Part shown: positions 26,524-35,159 of the stretch, piece by piece
Layout of the letters: each line of letters begins with the position of its first letter
Position numbering within the stretch: the stretch's first letter is position 1
Assembly: GCF_938039245.1 (NCBI RefSeq)
Contig: NZ_CALHVN010000003.1
Location: 1-43,503 of the forward strand
Length of the DNA: 43,503 bases
From: an uncultured Campylobacter sp.
Lineage (GTDB): Bacteria; Campylobacterota; Campylobacteria; Campylobacterales; Campylobacteraceae
Reading direction: 5' to 3'
The notes under the pieces: model-generated
Told to the model about the DNA's origin: nothing
What the model saw: the letters and a program-made list of their open reading frames with translations, nothing else
Databases searched by the model: none
Translations under genes and position numbers: made by a program

Positions 26524-27906
26524 TTGGCGACTAAATTTTACACGTTTACCGGCGAGAGCAGTATGGAGGCTCTCAAAAAGGCGCAAGACGAGTGCGGCGA
26601 AAGAGCGATTTTGGTAACCACAAAGCAAATTCAGCCAAAGACGATAAACAAAAAGCCGCTTTACGAAATTTTAGTAAGCGTCGAAGAAGACCCTGCGGCA
26701 GAACCTAAAAAACGCCAGTCTCAAAAACAAAATTTAAAGGCCTACGAGGAGTTTTTGGATGCGCAAAAACCGCCCAAAAAAGCGCAAAAAGTAGCCTCCG
26801 GCGAAGAGTTTTTTTTGTCGCAAACTCCGCCTGCGGCTAAACCGGTTAGTATCCAGCCCGCTAAGATAGAGCCTAGCGACACTCCTCAAAGCGGCGAAGA
26901 TATACTACTAAATATATCAAGAGCGGCCAAAGAAATAAGCCAAATCGCAAACCTAGACTCGCCGCCCGCGCGCCAGGAGCAAAACTACGACAAAAAAATA
27001 GACGAAGTCTCTAAGCAAGTAAGCGCGCTAAGCGAAAAGATAAATTTGATCGCAAATATGTTTTGGGAGGAGAAAACCGCAGCTAGAAACCATATCGCCA
27101 TACCGCCTGAGTTTGCCGAGATTTATAAAGAAGCTAAAAATAGCGGGATGAAGGACGAGCATCTAGAGCAGATAATGAAAATAACCGTAGAAAACGTCCC
27201 GCCTCAGATGAAGGCCAGTCCGACTGCGGTAAAAAGGTATTTTAGCTCGCTGCTACGAAAGATGCTGCCTTGCAGGAGCGACGAATTTGACGGTAAACAA
27301 AAGATAATGATGCTAGTAGGCCCGACCGGAGTGGGTAAAACTACGACGCTAGCAAAGCTTGCCGCGCGTTTTGCCTACGGCGAGGGCAAGAGGGCAAAAA
27401 CCGGCATAATAACGCTTGATACGTATCGTATCGGGGCGGTCGAGCAGCTGTTTCAATACGCTAAAATGATGAAGCTGCCGATACTTGACGTTATAGAGGC
27501 CGATGATTTTAAAAATGCGCTAAAGCAGCTAAATCACTGCGACGTGATCTTGATAGACACCACCGGCAGCTCGCAATACGATAAGGAAAAGCTGGCTAGA
27601 CTAGAGACTTTTTTAAAGCGTAGCGACGCGGAAATAGACGTAAATTTAGTGCTTTCGGCCGGATCTAAGGTCGAGGATTTGCTAGAGGTTTATAATAGCT
27701 TTAGCTTCCTTGACGTGGATACTTTTATTTTTACCAAATTTGACGAAACGAAGATTTTCGGTAACGTATTTTCGCTAGTTTACGAAACGGGTAAGCCCGT
27801 TAGCTTTTTGTGCCTAGGTCAAGAGGTGCCCGACGATATAATGGCCGCTAGGAGTGAATTTTTGGTCGATTGCGTATTGCAGGGCTTTAATAAGGACAAA
27901 AAATGA
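26524..27906 (+). CDS. flhF: FlhF, SRP-type GTPase for polar flagellum placement
   Basis: Signal-recognition-particle-like GTPase that sets flagellar position and, in campylobacters, is needed for sigma-54 flagellar genes. 460 residues, with a TTG start at 26524 after GGAGAG; no ATG fits. A basic, low-complexity B domain (about 1-180) is followed by the NG domain. G1 is GPTGVGKTTT (266-275), then TLDTYRIGAVEQL and LIDTTGSSQYD (G3-like), and FTKFDETKIFG (G4/G5). It overlaps flhG by 4 bases and heads the flhF-flhG-fliA-fliM-fliY run. Confidence 0.97.
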   Translation: MATKFYTFTGESSMEALKKAQDECGERAILVTTKQIQPKTINKKPLYEILVSVEEDPAAEPKKRQSQKQNLKAYEEFLDAQKPPKKAQKVASGEEFFLSQTPPAAKPVSIQPAKIEPSDTPQSGEDILLNISRAAKEISQIANLDSPPARQEQNYDKKIDEVSKQVSALSEKINLIANMFWEEKTAARNHIAIPPEFAEIYKEAKNSGMKDEHLEQIMKITVENVPPQMKASPTAVKRYFSSLLRKMLPCRSDEFDGKQKIMMLVGPTGVGKTTTLAKLAARFAYGEGKRAKTGIITLDTYRIGAVEQLFQYAKMMKLPILDVIEADDFKNALKQLNHCDVILIDTTGSSQYDKEKLARLETFLKRSDAEIDVNLVLSAGSKVEDLLEVYNSFSFLDVDTFIFTKFDETKIFGNVFSLVYETGKPVSFLCLGQEVPDDIMAARSEFLVDCVLQGFNKDKK

Positions 27907-28769
27907 ATAACCAAGCCCAAAAGCTACAAGATATGGTGAGCGCCCGAACTAGGGCTAAAAATACTAAATTTATAGCCGTAACGAGCGGAAAGGGCGGGGT
28001 GGGTAAAAGCACGATAAGCGCAAATTTAGGCAACGTCCTAGCTAAAAGCGGCTACAAGGTCGCGCTTTTTGACGCAGATATCGGCCTGGCTAACCTTGAC
28101 GTTATCTTAAACGTGCGCGCGGGTAAAAATTTGTTGCACGTATTAAAAGGCGAGTGTTACCTAAAAGATATTTTGATCGAGATAAAGCCGAATTTAACGC
28201 TTATTCCTGGCGAAAACGGCGCAGATATACTTAAATTTAACAATCAATTTTTATACGAACGGTTTTTTGACGAGTCGCGCAGTCTGGACGAGCTTGACTT
28301 CGTAATCATAGATACGGGAGCCGGTATCGGCAAAAATAACGACTTTTTCCTAGAAGCCGCCGATGAGATAATAGTAGTTACGATGCCAGATCCCGCAGCT
28401 ATAACCGATGCTTACGCCGTGATTAAAATGACGGCTAAGCAAAAAGACGATTTTTTAATGGTTTTTAATATGGTAAGAAACGAAAAAGAGGCTGCTAGAA
28501 TTTTCGAGCATATAAGAAAGGTAGCGCAAGCAAATATCAAAGATGCTCCGAGGCTCGAATTTTTAGGCTACATCAGCGAGGATAAGGACGTATCTAGGAG
28601 TATAAAATACCGCACGCTTTTTACCGACGATAACGAGACGGGTCCTGCTAGCGAGCAGATGAAACAGATAGCATCAAGGCTTCTTAAAAAATTGGAACAA
28701 AAAGTGCTTGATACGGGTACGATAAGCAGTTTTAGCGCGTTTTCTAGGCGTTTGCTGGAACAAATTTAA
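27903..28769 (+). CDS. flhG: FlhG, MinD-like ATPase controlling flagellar number
   Basis: ParA/MinD-family ATPase that limits flagellar number and, in C. jejuni, division position. 288 residues. The deviant Walker A SGKGGVGKST is at 28-37 with the signature lysine K30. LFDADIGLANLDV holds the switch I aspartate, and DFVIIDTGAGIG is Walker B. It overlaps flhF. Polar flagellates use the FlhF/FlhG pair together with FliM and FliY, which follow here. Confidence 0.96.
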   Translation: MNNQAQKLQDMVSARTRAKNTKFIAVTSGKGGVGKSTISANLGNVLAKSGYKVALFDADIGLANLDVILNVRAGKNLLHVLKGECYLKDILIEIKPNLTLIPGENGADILKFNNQFLYERFFDESRSLDELDFVIIDTGAGIGKNNDFFLEAADEIIVVTMPDPAAITDAYAVIKMTAKQKDDFLMVFNMVRNEKEAARIFEHIRKVAQANIKDAPRLEFLGYISEDKDVSRSIKYRTLFTDDNETGPASEQMKQIASRLLKKLEQKVLDTGTISSFSAFSRRLLEQI

Positions 28770-28785
28770 ATTTTAGGATTTGATT

Positions 28786-29133
28786 TTGAGAGCTGAAAAT
28801 TTTATAGCGTTTTTTACGGTTTGCGGATTTTTTGCCGGCGTGGTTTTCTCGGCGCTAAAGCTTAACGAGCCTTTGGAGATGATTATGTATACTTTCGCTA
28901 TCACGCTTTTTTTTCATCTTTTGATCCATATCATTATCATAAACTATGTCGATATCACGCTTAAAAAGCCTTTTGATAAGGACGAATACGAAAAGCGCTC
29001 CGATTATCTAGTCTCGGAGCTCGGGCTTAGAGAAAAGCGTATGGATACTATTTTGGGTCAGCTTGGCAGCGAACGCGTCCTAATAAAGCAGACCTTGGGT
29101 AGGGGCGACGAAAGCAATGCAAAAGCAGCCTAA
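28786..29133 (+). CDS. Small membrane protein between flhG and fliA (Cj0062-like)
   Basis: 115 residues with two hydrophobic segments (about 5-25 and 35-60) and a charged C-terminal half that may be a coiled coil. Of two in-frame TTG codons I choose 28786 because AGGA at 28775-28778 is then at proper spacing. The TTG at 28780 would leave only two bases. It overlaps fliA by 17 bases. The gene is conserved at this place in campylobacters, so it is probably tied to flagellar assembly, but the role is unknown. Confidence 0.75.
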   Translation: MRAENFIAFFTVCGFFAGVVFSALKLNEPLEMIMYTFAITLFFHLLIHIIIINYVDITLKKPFDKDEYEKRSDYLVSELGLREKRMDTILGQLGSERVLIKQTLGRGDESNAKAA

Positions 29134-29812
29134 TCCCTACGCTCAAACGATAAAAAAAGAACAAGACGATATCGTACTAGCTTATACGCCGGCGCTTAGA
29201 GCTATGGCGTTTAGATTAAAGGAGCGACTGCCGGCTCATATCGACGTTAGCGATCTAATGGGAGCCGGGCTTGAGGAGATGGTTAGGCTATCTCGTAAAT
29301 ACGACAAAGAGCGAAACGACTCGTTTTGGGGATATGCGCAAAAACGAGTTTACGGCGCTATGCTTGATTTTTTACGCGGGCTTGACGTGGTTAGTCGCGC
29401 AGATCGTACTTTGGTTAAAAATATCGACGCATTGGTAAACGAATACTTTAATAAATTCGAGCGCGAGCCCGAGGACGAGTATCTAGCCGCTATGCTTGAA
29501 GAAAGCGTGGAAAAGATAAGAGAGGCTAGGAACGTAAGCGCCGTCGTCGGCGTGCTTAGCATCGACGATCAGATGGAGCTTATGAGCGAGGAAAATACGT
29601 TTGAGAGAGTTGAGAGAGAAGATCTGATAGAAAAGATAACTCAAATTTTAAACGAGTTCGAGGAGCGCGACCAGCTCATCGTTCAGCTTTATTATTATGA
29701 GGAGCTGAGTCTAAAAGAGATCGGCGAGATCTTGCAGATATCAGAGGGGCGCATCTCTCAGATACATAAGCGTTTAATGGAAAAAATAAGAAAGAAACTC
29801 GAAGGTAAATAA
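29117..29812 (+). CDS. fliA: FliA, flagellar sigma factor 28
   Basis: Alternative sigma factor for late flagellar genes such as flagellin, 231 residues. Region 2 is seen around ALRAMAFRLKERLPAHIDVSDLMGAGLEEMVR and the following tryptophan-containing helix. Region 3 is in the middle (MLDFLRGLDVVSRADRTLV). Region 4 has a clear helix-turn-helix (LSLKEIGEILQISEGRISQIHKRLMEKIR). Its start lies inside the preceding small membrane protein gene. The last base of its stop codon is also the first base of the fliM ATG. Confidence 0.97.
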   Translation: MQKQPNPYAQTIKKEQDDIVLAYTPALRAMAFRLKERLPAHIDVSDLMGAGLEEMVRLSRKYDKERNDSFWGYAQKRVYGAMLDFLRGLDVVSRADRTLVKNIDALVNEYFNKFEREPEDEYLAAMLEESVEKIREARNVSAVVGVLSIDDQMELMSEENTFERVEREDLIEKITQILNEFEERDQLIVQLYYYEELSLKEIGEILQISEGRISQIHKRLMEKIRKKLEGK

Positions 29813-30912
29813 TGGCGGATATTTTAAGTCAAGAAGAGATCGACGCACTACTCGAAGTCGTAGACGACGAGGAGGCGAGCGAGTCTATAGGCGAAGGCGG
29901 CAAAGAAGAACAGCGTCAAGTAATAATCTATGATTTCAAGCGCCCAAATCGCGTCAGTAAAGAGCAACTACGCGCGATAAAGGGCATTCACGACAAGCTA
30001 GCGCGAAATTTAGCCTCTCAAATCTCAAGCGTTATGCGTAGCATCGTAGAAATTCGTCTGCACAGCGTAGATCAGATGACTTACGGCGAGTTTTTGATGA
30101 GTTTGCCAAGTCCTACTAGCTTTAACGTTTTTTCTATCAAGCCGCTTGACGGCAACTGCGTTTTGGAAATAAACCCAAGCATCGCATTTCCTATGATAGA
30201 TCGCTTGCTAGGCGGCAACGGCGAGGGCTTTGAGACTAGCAGGGAGCTAACCGATATAGAGATAAATTTACTCGATGCGATCCTAAGGATGATAATGCAA
30301 CGCCTAAAGGAAAGCTGGGCTACGGTGACTGATATGTATCCAAATGTAGAGGCGAAAGAAAGCAGTCCAAACGTCGTGCAAATCGTCAGCCAAAACGAGA
30401 TCGTGATAATGGTCGTGATGGAGATCATAGTCGGTAACTCAAGCGGTATGATAAATATCTGCTATCCGGTTATCTACCTAGAGCCGATTTTAAGCCGCCT
30501 AGCCAACCGCGATATAATGCTAGGCGAAACGAGTGCGAAAAAGAGCAGAAACAAAGAGCTAAAAACACTAATCGGACGCGCAGAGGTGTTATACGAGGCT
30601 ATACTAGGCGAAAGCATCGTGAGCGTGAATGAATTTTTAAATTTAAAAGAGGGCGATATATTGCGCCTTGACCGCTCCGCAAACGATAAAGCTATCGTCA
30701 CGATAGATAAAAAAGAGGTATTTTTAGCCGAGGTCGGACTGCATAGATTTAGAAAATCTATCCGCATAGAAGAGCTCATCAGAAGCGATAAAGATGAGAT
30801 CAAAAATATCTTGGAAAAATACGAAGAAGAGCGTAAGGCTAAGCTCATGAGCTACGACCAAGACGACGAAAACGAAGAAAATATACTAGACGAGGACGAA
30901 CGAGATGAATGA
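29812..30912 (+). CDS. fliM: FliM, flagellar motor switch protein
   Basis: C-ring protein that binds phosphorylated CheY and controls rotation direction, 366 residues. The N-terminal CheY-binding motif LSQEEIDALLE is at about 5-15. The middle domain has MRSIVEIRLHSVDQMTYGEF and PLDGNCVLEINPSIAFPMIDRLLGG. The C-terminal SpoA domain (LNLKEGDILRLDRS) stacks on FliY/FliN. An acidic tail follows. It overlaps fliA by 1 base and fliY by 8 bases. Confidence 0.97.
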   Translation: MADILSQEEIDALLEVVDDEEASESIGEGGKEEQRQVIIYDFKRPNRVSKEQLRAIKGIHDKLARNLASQISSVMRSIVEIRLHSVDQMTYGEFLMSLPSPTSFNVFSIKPLDGNCVLEINPSIAFPMIDRLLGGNGEGFETSRELTDIEINLLDAILRMIMQRLKESWATVTDMYPNVEAKESSPNVVQIVSQNEIVIMVVMEIIVGNSSGMINICYPVIYLEPILSRLANRDIMLGETSAKKSRNKELKTLIGRAEVLYEAILGESIVSVNEFLNLKEGDILRLDRSANDKAIVTIDKKEVFLAEVGLHRFRKSIRIEELIRSDKDEIKNILEKYEEERKAKLMSYDQDDENEENILDEDERDE

Positions 30913-31744
30913 ATTTTTTAAAATTTTCGCAAACGAGATAAAAGCTACGATCGAAGGACTGACCGGCAAGACGCCCGGAGTGGGCGAGAGAAACGAATAC
31001 GACGCCCCGGGGCAAGAGGGTATCAAGCCTCCTCTAGCCGTGGCTAACGTTAGCGTAAGCGGCGACATAAACGCAAAGATAATGTTAGCGGTTACGCCCG
31101 TGCTAGTAAGCGCGGTAAGCGAGTGGATGCTCGGCGAGGAGGAGATATCTCGCAACGAAAATTTAAGCGAAGATGAGCTAGATGCGGCAAAAGAGGTGTT
31201 CTCAAATATCCTGGGCGCGTTTTCTACGAGTCTTGGCGCGCAAAAAGGCATGCCAAAGCTCAGTTTTGAAATCGCAAAAGTAAATTTTCTCGACGAAAAT
31301 GCGATTTTAGACCTTAGCGCGTATGAAAAGGTATATATCTATCCGGTTAAAATCGCCGATTTAGACGAGCAAATCGCGATGATAGCGGACTTTTCGTTCG
31401 TTAAATTTTTTAGCAAAGACCAAAAAGAAGCGGCCGCCGCCTCTCCTTCTCACACGCCAAAAAGCGAGCTAAGTGCGGACGAGATGCGAAATATCGGTCT
31501 GATTATGGACGTTCGTTTGCCTATTCGCGTGCGTATCGGCTCAAAAAAGATGTTGCTAAAAGACGTATTAACGATGGATATAGGCTCGGTCATCGAGCTA
31601 AATCAGCTAGCAAACGACCCGCTTGAAATTTTAATCAGCGACAAAGTCATAGCTCTTGGGGAAGTGGTCATCGTAGACGGCAACTTCGGTATCCAGATCA
31701 CTCAAATCGGTACTAAAAAAGAGCGCTTAGAGCAGCTGCGTTAG
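30905..31744 (+). CDS. fliY: FliY, flagellar motor switch protein (CheC-like plus FliN-like)
   Basis: 279-residue C-ring protein. The N-terminal half is CheC-like (SVSGDINAKIMLAVTPVLVSAVSEWML, then DELDAAKEVFSNILGAF). The C-terminal 75 residues are the FliN SpoA domain (LPIRVRIGSKKMLLKDVLTMDIGSVIEL). The spacing in the CheC-like motif (E-VFS-N) does not exactly match the usual phosphatase motif, so CheY-phosphatase activity is uncertain. No FliM-type CheY-binding peptide is seen at its start. It ends the flagellar run. Confidence 0.93.
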   Translation: MNEFFKIFANEIKATIEGLTGKTPGVGERNEYDAPGQEGIKPPLAVANVSVSGDINAKIMLAVTPVLVSAVSEWMLGEEEISRNENLSEDELDAAKEVFSNILGAFSTSLGAQKGMPKLSFEIAKVNFLDENAILDLSAYEKVYIYPVKIADLDEQIAMIADFSFVKFFSKDQKEAAAASPSHTPKSELSADEMRNIGLIMDVRLPIRVRIGSKKMLLKDVLTMDIGSVIELNQLANDPLEILISDKVIALGEVVIVDGNFGIQITQIGTKKERLEQLR

Positions 31745-32135
31745 GGTTAAATTTGAGCAGTTTTTCTAAAGGCGTTTAAAATCAAGCCGCGGCCTAGCCG
31801 AATTTAGAGCAAAATCGCGGCATAGGCTGAATTTACAAGCGAGCCTATTTTTAGAAACCTGAGAATAAATTTACGCGCTAAAAACCAAGGCGGCGGTTTT
31901 GCGGGTTTTGGCGGATTTTGCGCCGTTTGATACCAAAACCTTTGGTAAATTCGGCTAAATTTAAACCGTCTTAGTGATTTTACAAATTTAAAATGTACTT
32001 AAATTTATCTCAAATTTAATCGCGCGTCATCTATTTTTAAATCCGTTTTAGCTATCATCGCTTTTATGCTTGCGCGGTAAATTCGGTAGCGGTTTACGGC
32101 TTTAGCGCGTAAATTTAAACTAAAAAAGAGAGACG
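31745..32135. other. Intergenic region, small hairpin only
   Basis: Contains a perfect seven-base-pair hairpin (TACCAAA 31931-31937 with TTTGGTA 31941-31947) with no clear T run, and clustered AAATTT words at 31950-32040. No gene seen. Confidence 0.4.
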
Positions 32136-32732
32136 ATGGATGAAATCTTAAACGATCTGGCTAAATTTAGGGATTTTATGACATACAAAAACCCGAGCGT
32201 TACGTTTTTCGGCTCGGCTAGATTTGACGAAAATAGCAAATACTGCAAAATGGCTTTTAGCCTCGCAAAAGAGCTTGCTGACGGCGGTTTTGCCGTGATT
32301 AGCGGCGGAGGACCCGGCGTGATGGAGGCGGTGAACAAGGGCGCGTACGAGAGCGGCAAAAGTCCGTCCGTGGGGCTAAATATCGTGCTTCCGTTTGAGC
32401 AAGTGACGAACAAATACGCCACGACGAGCTTTATTTTTTCCAACCTATCCGCGCGCAAATTCGCTCTTATCGAGCGCTCGAGCGCGTTTTTGGTGTTTCC
32501 GGGCGGTTTTGGGACGCTTGACGAGCTATTTGAGATCCTGGTACTCGCGCAAATCGGCGCTAAAAAAGCTAAAATTTTTCTCATCGGTAGAGAGTTTTGG
32601 AGCAAGCTTGACGATTTCATCAAAACCACGCTTATACGCGAAAAAGCCGTCAGCAAGGAGGATTTGTCGCTTTATACGATCAGCGACGATTTGGACGCCG
32701 TAAGGGATGAAATTTTGGGGATATTAAACTAA
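32136..32732 (+). CDS. LOG family (TIGR00730-type) nucleoside phosphate phosphoribohydrolase
   Basis: 198 residues, Rossmann-like. The family signatures are SGGGPGVMEA (about 52-61) and PGGFGTLDEL (about 118-127), with catalytic Arg and Glu residues in these regions. Proteins of this type cleave nucleoside monophosphates such as cytokinin riboside phosphates to base and ribose phosphate. The bacterial role outside plant associates is unclear; nucleotide clean-up is a reasonable inference. The start follows GAGAGA. It appears to be a single-gene unit. Confidence 0.88.
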   Translation: MDEILNDLAKFRDFMTYKNPSVTFFGSARFDENSKYCKMAFSLAKELADGGFAVISGGGPGVMEAVNKGAYESGKSPSVGLNIVLPFEQVTNKYATTSFIFSNLSARKFALIERSSAFLVFPGGFGTLDELFEILVLAQIGAKKAKIFLIGREFWSKLDDFIKTTLIREKAVSKEDLSLYTISDDLDAVRDEILGILN

Positions 32733-33483
32733 ATTAGCGTGCTAAAATTTTACGAAATTTGAGGATTTGGCGATGCCTGACGGGATGCGAGAAGGGCTGC
32801 TATTGCGCTTTTTGTCTCGTTTTTACCTTGATTTGCGGCTATGTCGCTCCCAAATTTGACGCCGCGCGTGTCCATGACGATTTTAACTGCCACTATTTTT
32901 GCCGCAACGACGGCGCGTGCGGTACGCGAAAATTTAAAACTCTAAAATACCGCAAGGCTTGAGGGTTAGTTAAATTCGGTCAGTGAATCTGCCGGTTGCA
33001 TTTATCTAGCGCGCGGCGTTAAATTTTGATTTTTGTAAATTTGTTCGCGCGGTTTGGTTTGTGTTTTTGAGCGGATTTGTTGGTATGCTTGTCTTTTGCG
33101 TCAAATTCTGTAAATTTGACCGCGTCACTGTCTTTTGCAAATTCTGCATTAACGCCTAGGCGGATAAAATCTAGAGCCGAGCAAGACGCGAAAGCCAAAT
33201 GCCCTGCCATCCTTGGCTCGCAAATTTATAGCGTATTAAGCTATTTTTTATATAATCGCGTCAAATTTATACGAAATTGTCTTATTGTGGGGCTAAGGCG
33301 AGATTTGTAAATTTAAAAGCTAAATTTAAAATACAAAACTTTAGGGTGCGGTATTTTTAGATGATTTTTGCGGTTGTGCGGTAAATTTTCGGCGTAGATA
33401 GAACATATAGTTCATCGAGCCGAAAATTTACAAACTCCGTAAAAAGCACTAAAAAGACAAGCCCTCGCAATAGGAAAGAAAAA
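32733..33483. other. Intergenic region without a supported gene
   Basis: 751 bases. The first 200 are GC-rich and open in several frames on both strands, which may mark an eroded gene, but I recognise no family. A TATAAT lies at 33251-33256, far from mnmA. A minus-strand open stretch (33019-33210) has lysine- and asparagine-rich content and no good ribosome site. Imperfect repeats of TGTCTTTTGC occur near 33081 and 33129. Confidence 0.4.
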
Positions 33484-34500
33484 ATGAAAATTTTAATGGC
33501 CATGAGCGGCGGCGTCGACTCCACCATGAGCGCCAAAATGCTGCTAGAAGCGGGTCACGAGGTCGTGGGCTGCTATATGAAACTACACAAAAAGCCCGGA
33601 TATCATGAAAAAAATATCGATAAAGTCGCCCGCGCGTGCGGGTATCTGGGCATCCCTTATCACGTGCTTGATTTGCAAGAGCAGTTTGACAGATACGTCT
33701 ATACGCCGTTTGTTAGCTCCTACAAAGAGGGCAAGACACCAAATCCCTGCGCGCTTTGCAACCACTTTATAAAATTCGGCGAGCTGCTAAAATTTGCCAA
33801 AAGTATCGGCTGCGAAAAGCTCGCTACCGGCCACTATATCCGCGTGCAAGACGGCTTTATCAGAGTTGCCGCCGATCCTAGCAAAGACCAGAGCTACTTC
33901 GTAGCGCAGGTGCCAAAAGAGATAATCGCCGATATGATTTTCCCGCTCGGGGATAAATTTAAAAAAGATATAAAAGAACTGGCAAAATCTCTGCCGAACT
34001 TTCGCGAATACGGCGAGCAGGCCGAGAGCAGCGAGATTTGCTTCGTCGAGGACACATATATTGAGGTGCTAAACAAGCACTACGAGACGGATCTGCCCGG
34101 CGACGTGGTCGATAGCTCTGGGCGCGTGATCGGGCGACACAACGGCTACATGCGCTACACGATCGGCAAGAGGCGCGGATTTGAGGTATTTGGGGCGCAC
34201 GAGCCGCATTTCGTGCTCGCTATCGACGCGGCAAATAACCGCATCGTCGTGGGCAGCAAAGAGGAGCTTGAGCGCGGTAAGATAGCGGTAAATAGCCTAA
34301 ATTTATTCATAGACGAGAGCGAGTTTGACTGCGACGTGAAGGTTCGCTACCGCAGCATCGGGCTAAATGCGCACGTAAAAGTGCTGGGTGGCGGCACGGC
34401 CGAGGTCGAGCTAAAACAGAGCGCGTTTGGCGTGGCTAGCGGTCAGCTCGCGGTATTTTATAGAGGCGAGCTAGTTATCGGCAGCGGATTTATCCTATAA
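33484..34500 (+). CDS. mnmA: MnmA, tRNA-specific 2-thiouridylase
   Basis: Puts sulphur on U34 of tRNA for Lys, Glu and Gln. 338 residues. The PP-loop motif MSGGVDSTMS is at 7-16. The two catalytic cysteines are in TPNPCALCNHFIKF and in SSEICFVED. ATGHYIR and KDQSYFVAQV are further family blocks. The C-terminal beta-barrel ends in GSGFIL. The AGGAAAG ribosome site supports the start. Located near sppA/fliM genes as in C. jejuni. Confidence 0.96.
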   Translation: MKILMAMSGGVDSTMSAKMLLEAGHEVVGCYMKLHKKPGYHEKNIDKVARACGYLGIPYHVLDLQEQFDRYVYTPFVSSYKEGKTPNPCALCNHFIKFGELLKFAKSIGCEKLATGHYIRVQDGFIRVAADPSKDQSYFVAQVPKEIIADMIFPLGDKFKKDIKELAKSLPNFREYGEQAESSEICFVEDTYIEVLNKHYETDLPGDVVDSSGRVIGRHNGYMRYTIGKRRGFEVFGAHEPHFVLAIDAANNRIVVGSKEELERGKIAVNSLNLFIDESEFDCDVKVRYRSIGLNAHVKVLGGGTAEVELKQSAFGVASGQLAVFYRGELVIGSGFIL

Positions 34501-35159
34501 ACGATACGTAAACCGACTAGTTTATGCAAGAGCGGGTATAAATTTGGTTTTTGCGCGCTTTTGCAAATTTGGCCGCTAAATTTAATCAGACCCCATTTGC
34601 TTATAAAATATCCGCGAGTCAGGGTAAATTTTGCGTCCTTAAAAAACCGTCGTCGCAATTTGGGTAACGTAAGTCGTAAAAATAAAAAGGCAGGCATCTT
34701 TGCTTTGCCTATTTGCGGCTTTTGCGAGATTGTCAGATTGTAAATGTCCGCGGCAGCAGAGGTACGTGGCTACGCAGACATTAAAACAAGCTCATTTTGC
34801 TACAAAAAGCTAGAAAAATAAATCGTCGTCGGCAAATCGTTTTTAATCCTAACGGCAAATTTCTTTGTTAAATCTGATATTTAAAATTTAGTTATAATTA
34901 TTTATCAAGGTAATCTTGCGGCTATAAATTTAGCGGTTTATTATCTTAAAAGCTTCCTTGGATATAAATTTGGCAGCGCTGCCTTTTGATTAATTTTTAT
35001 CAAATTTAAATCTATATGCGTGCATCTTATGATCTAGGATTTTAAAAATTTCGCCAAATTTGATTAAATCCTTGCTAAGTTTTATTAATTCTTTATTTTA
35101 AGATAAGTAAAATACGACTTAAGAAATCGGGTCGATTTTACCTTTTTAAAGGATACTTC
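34501..35159. other. Intergenic region upstream of yedE, with a possible short transcript
   Basis: 659 bases, becoming strongly AT-rich towards yedE. GTTATAAT at 34891-34898 gives a -10 box, and GGCAGCGCTGCC (34972-34983) is a perfect palindrome followed by TTTT. Together they could delimit an RNA of about 80 bases. Alternatively they are the yedE leader. No protein gene seen. Confidence 0.35.

Noticed and set aside
28911..28920. T8 run in the small membrane protein gene (and in the napL signal peptide) as slippery phase-variable sites
   Set aside because: Such T runs are common in AT-rich genes coding for phenylalanine, and both frames are intact across them.
29812..30912. Long antisense open stretches within fliM, flhF, yedE and napA
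   Set aside because: They are shadows of strongly supported genes on the other strand and lack start signals.
32739..32962. Several overlapping open stretches on both strands after the LOG-family gene
   Set aside because: GC-rich DNA is open in many frames by chance. No good ribosome site, and I recognise no family in any frame.
33019..33210. Minus-strand 63-codon open stretch before mnmA
   Set aside because: Basic, repetitive tail created by AAATTT-type words, with no convincing ribosome site or homology.
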